DNA from: Moringa oleifera
Lineage: Eukaryota > Streptophyta > Magnoliopsida > Brassicales > Moringaceae
Length of the DNA: 64,000 nt
Assembly: GCA_021397835.1 (NCBI GenBank)
Contig: JAJFZO010000742.1
Span: forward strand, 505,001 to 569,000
Reading direction: 5' to 3'
Shown here: one piece after another, positions 61,845 to 64,000 of the stretch
Numbering within the stretch: the first letter of the stretch is position 1
Layout: every line of letters starts with the position of its first letter
Notes under the pieces: model-generated
Told to the model about the DNA's origin: nothing
The model's database searches: none
What the model saw: only the letters and a program-made list of their open reading frames with translations
Position numbers and translations under genes: made by a program

Positions 61845-64000
61845 ATGTTAGAGAGAGGGGGACGTGGTGCTCGTGGTGTTAGAGGTAAGGGCAGATGGTC
61901 TTACACATTGGACATATCTTTTATAGCTCAAGTGTCATCACCTTTTACTCTAGCACGATCACCTTCAGTTGATGCACCATCATTCCCAGCTTATAGAATG
62001 TCTTCCTCGGTTGATGCTCCATTGCCTCCAATTCATACACCATCACCTGTATGTCATACACCATTATCTCGGCCATCATCATCTGACCATATGCTATCAC
62101 CTGGAGATGCTGCAGTTCACACACCATCGATTGAGTCGGCATGTGCAGTAAGAGACAATAGGCTATATATTCAACCCATGGGAAAATAGTATGATAATTT
62201 ATCTTTTTTGTTATGCTACGCTTATCTTAGTATTACATATTGTGTTCAATTCTTATATGGTATGTTTTATGTTTTTAATTATTTTTTACATGTCATTGCC
62301 TACATCTAAGCCAGTTGCCATTATTTCTAGAATCATCAAGTCAAAATTTGATCAGCCATGGATTGGATGACGTGAAGTTCTAACTGACGTTCAAGACTTA
62401 TGGTGGGTCGAATTTCAGGTGATATTGTAACATGTTGCTCAATTTACAAAATTAATTTTCTTATAGTTATAGTTAGTTTACATGCTTAACTAACTAATTT
62501 GAGGTCAATATTATTGTAGAAAAAATGTAGATGGGATCCACTTATGGATGGTGTAGTTAGACAGATATGGGGGTCTAAATCTGCAGAGGTCCTCCAATCG
62601 AGTCTTGCATCGATCTGAACTAGGAAGTCAAAGGGAATATGGATGCAGCCATCCATTTGAGAAGCACTGTTTGCTAAGTGGACGACGAACCTAGCCTTTC
62701 GAGGTGCATCATAGAGGAATAAAAATGATCGATATCTTAGTGAAGCCATTACGCATCGAGGAGTTTCTATTTCCATTTCTGAGCATAGAAGATGAATGGT
62801 AATTTTTTAATTCAATTAATTATTTTCATGTCATCATCATATATTTAGTTACACTTGACAGATTTTTATTTTTCATTTGTTTACTATTAGGCTAGGAAGC
62901 TTGGGAGGGATCCTAGCATGGCAGAACTGTTTCGAATGTTAAATCATAATGAGAAGACTAGTACATGGGCCATAGAAAGAGCTGTACGAATTTATGTGAG
63001 TACTTAAAGTAGAATATATTTGTCTTTAGTTAACTATGTGTTGAATGGAATAAATTGATTAATAGTTTTTTGTTTCTATTGAGGTTTTGGGTTGGTTATC
63101 AAAATAATAATTTTTACTTTTAGCTTCTCATATGGAGGGTGTATGTCTTCATGTTGTGTTTAAATTATTTGACAAAAAAAAACTACCTTATATTGATCTA
63201 ATATTTAGTAATTGATTATTTTTTAATGATATGCTATTATGGATTAGTTAAATTTATGTTATTGTTAAAAGTTGAGGCATTTTTTGTTACTTTACAAATG
63301 AATGCTTATATTTTTCTACTTTTTGTTTTCATTAGGATACACATCACTTTTTCTGTTGTATTTTCTTGTTAGTTTGATTCTTGTATTTTTTAGAAGCATA
63401 CCTTATGAGTGTAACATCACTCCATTATTTTTGTTGGCAACAAGCATCACTTTTATAAATCATCTTCTTATTAAATTGGACCAAATTAATTTCTTATCCT
63501 AGATCTTACCACATTTTATGCATATATTGTGACCTTACTATTAGTTGTATGTAGTGGTGTTAAATATGATATGTGGTACTAGTTCATTAGATGGAACAAC
63601 CATATATGCCGAGTATTTGAGTTAAATTTTCTTTTACTTTTTTTAATTTTTTTATTTGGGTTCCTTTACTTTTTGTTAATAATTTTTTACCTTGGATTTT
63701 TAAAAATTTTCAATGCATTTTGATTAATTAATTTACAGTTTGTGATTTTATTGATACATAAGAGTTCGTTTTTCTTACTTTAATATGTTTTTTTTTAACT
63801 AATTATGTGCAGGCTGGTTATGAGAAATTGAGAGAGGATACCATCGCCTCAAGATCATCTGTTGATTATTCCACCATCTTTTTTAAAGGTATAGGTGAAA
63901 AGAATAAGAGAAGTAGGGCATTTGGATTTAGATCAGAGGTAGCCTTTTATGAAGTACCAAACTTTGGTTCTCAATCTTCATATGCCTCATCCAGTGTTAT
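61845..64000 (+). pseudogene. CACTA second gene (TNPA-like, Transposase_24), partial
   Basis: Exon-like blocks: 61845-62187 (MLERGGRGARGVRGKGRW, Pro/Ser/His-rich repeats, then RLYIQPMGK), about 62331-62419 (IIKSKFDQPWIG, DVQDLWWVEFQ), about 62520-62790 (CRWDPLMDGVV), 62891-62994 (ARKLGRDPSMAELFRML) and 63813 to the window edge (AGYEKLREDTI, AFGFRSEVAFYEVP). Introns show plausible GT...AG ends. In-frame stops (for example WIG-stop-RE near 62370) make this copy defective. The family is the partner gene of TNP2 in plant CACTA elements. A minus-strand frame at 62486-62776 is a shadow. Confidence 0.8.

Larger units (their letters stand above)
50946..64000 (+). mobile_element. CACTA (En/Spm) element 2 with transposase genes, right end outside window
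   Basis: Starts CACTACAAGAAA at 50946-50957, preceded by TTA (50943-50945), at the same EPRV position as CACTA-1. Its first 5.3 kb matches CACTA-1. Beyond 56243 it continues with sequence absent from CACTA-1, including TNP2-type and Transposase_24-type genes in the normal plus-strand order. The 3' subterminal array and terminal repeat are not seen before 64000. Length therefore exceeds 13 kb. Confidence 0.85.

Noticed and set aside
61945..62142. Minus-strand 65-residue frame
   Set aside because: Shadow of the Pro/Ser/His-rich repeats in the CACTA second gene on the plus strand.
1..64000. tRNA, rRNA or other structured RNA genes
   Set aside because: None recognised by eye; the only tRNA-related motif is the primer-binding site complementary to initiator tRNA-Met.

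Overview
This window looks like eudicot plant nuclear DNA. It is very AT-rich and almost entirely made of old, broken, nested mobile elements. Evidence for a plant: caulimovirus-type pararetrovirus remains without an integrase, a plant-type initiator-tRNA-Met primer site, CACTA and PIF/Harbinger transposons, a captured plant TSO1-like gene with introns, and a captured plant mitochondrial nad4 fragment. I cannot name the species.

Layout. (1) 1-9.4 kb: a mosaic of degenerate endogenous pararetrovirus (EPRV; Caulimoviridae, petuvirus/florendovirus-like) sequence: protease, movement-protein tail, intergenic A-rich repeats, TATA, leader, primer-binding site, RT/RNase H, a downstream ORF of unknown role, a second promoter, then an inverted movement-protein piece. 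(2) 9.4-16.3 kb: a non-viral island bounded by direct copies of a ~0.9 kb AT-rich block. It holds a tail-to-tail pair of small related genes with TATA boxes and matching 5' leaders, plus one dead relative. (3) 16.3-34.6 kb: a second EPRV array, interrupted at 22705-28660 by a complete CACTA element lacking transposase. (4) 34.6-50.9 kb: a second version of the same EPRV array, interrupted at 37786-46643 by a PIF/Harbinger element that carries its own transposase and Myb-like genes (both damaged) and a captured TSO1-like fragment. (5) 50.9 kb to the right edge: a second CACTA element at the same EPRV position as the first. It still has its TNP2-type transposase and Transposase_24-type second gene (both damaged) and runs off the window.

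History inferred from nesting. EPRV sequence integrated and rearranged. A CACTA element then inserted (TTA target duplication; an unoccupied version of the site survives near 6.55 kb). A block of roughly 19 kb containing this insertion was duplicated in tandem. Afterwards one CACTA copy lost its transposase region, and a PIF/Harbinger element inserted into the other block (TAA target duplication), followed by a 69-bp duplication across its right edge. No viral reading frame is intact. The only plausible intact host genes are the small pair at 13.5-14.7 kb. All family assignments come from reading motifs by eye; no search was run.
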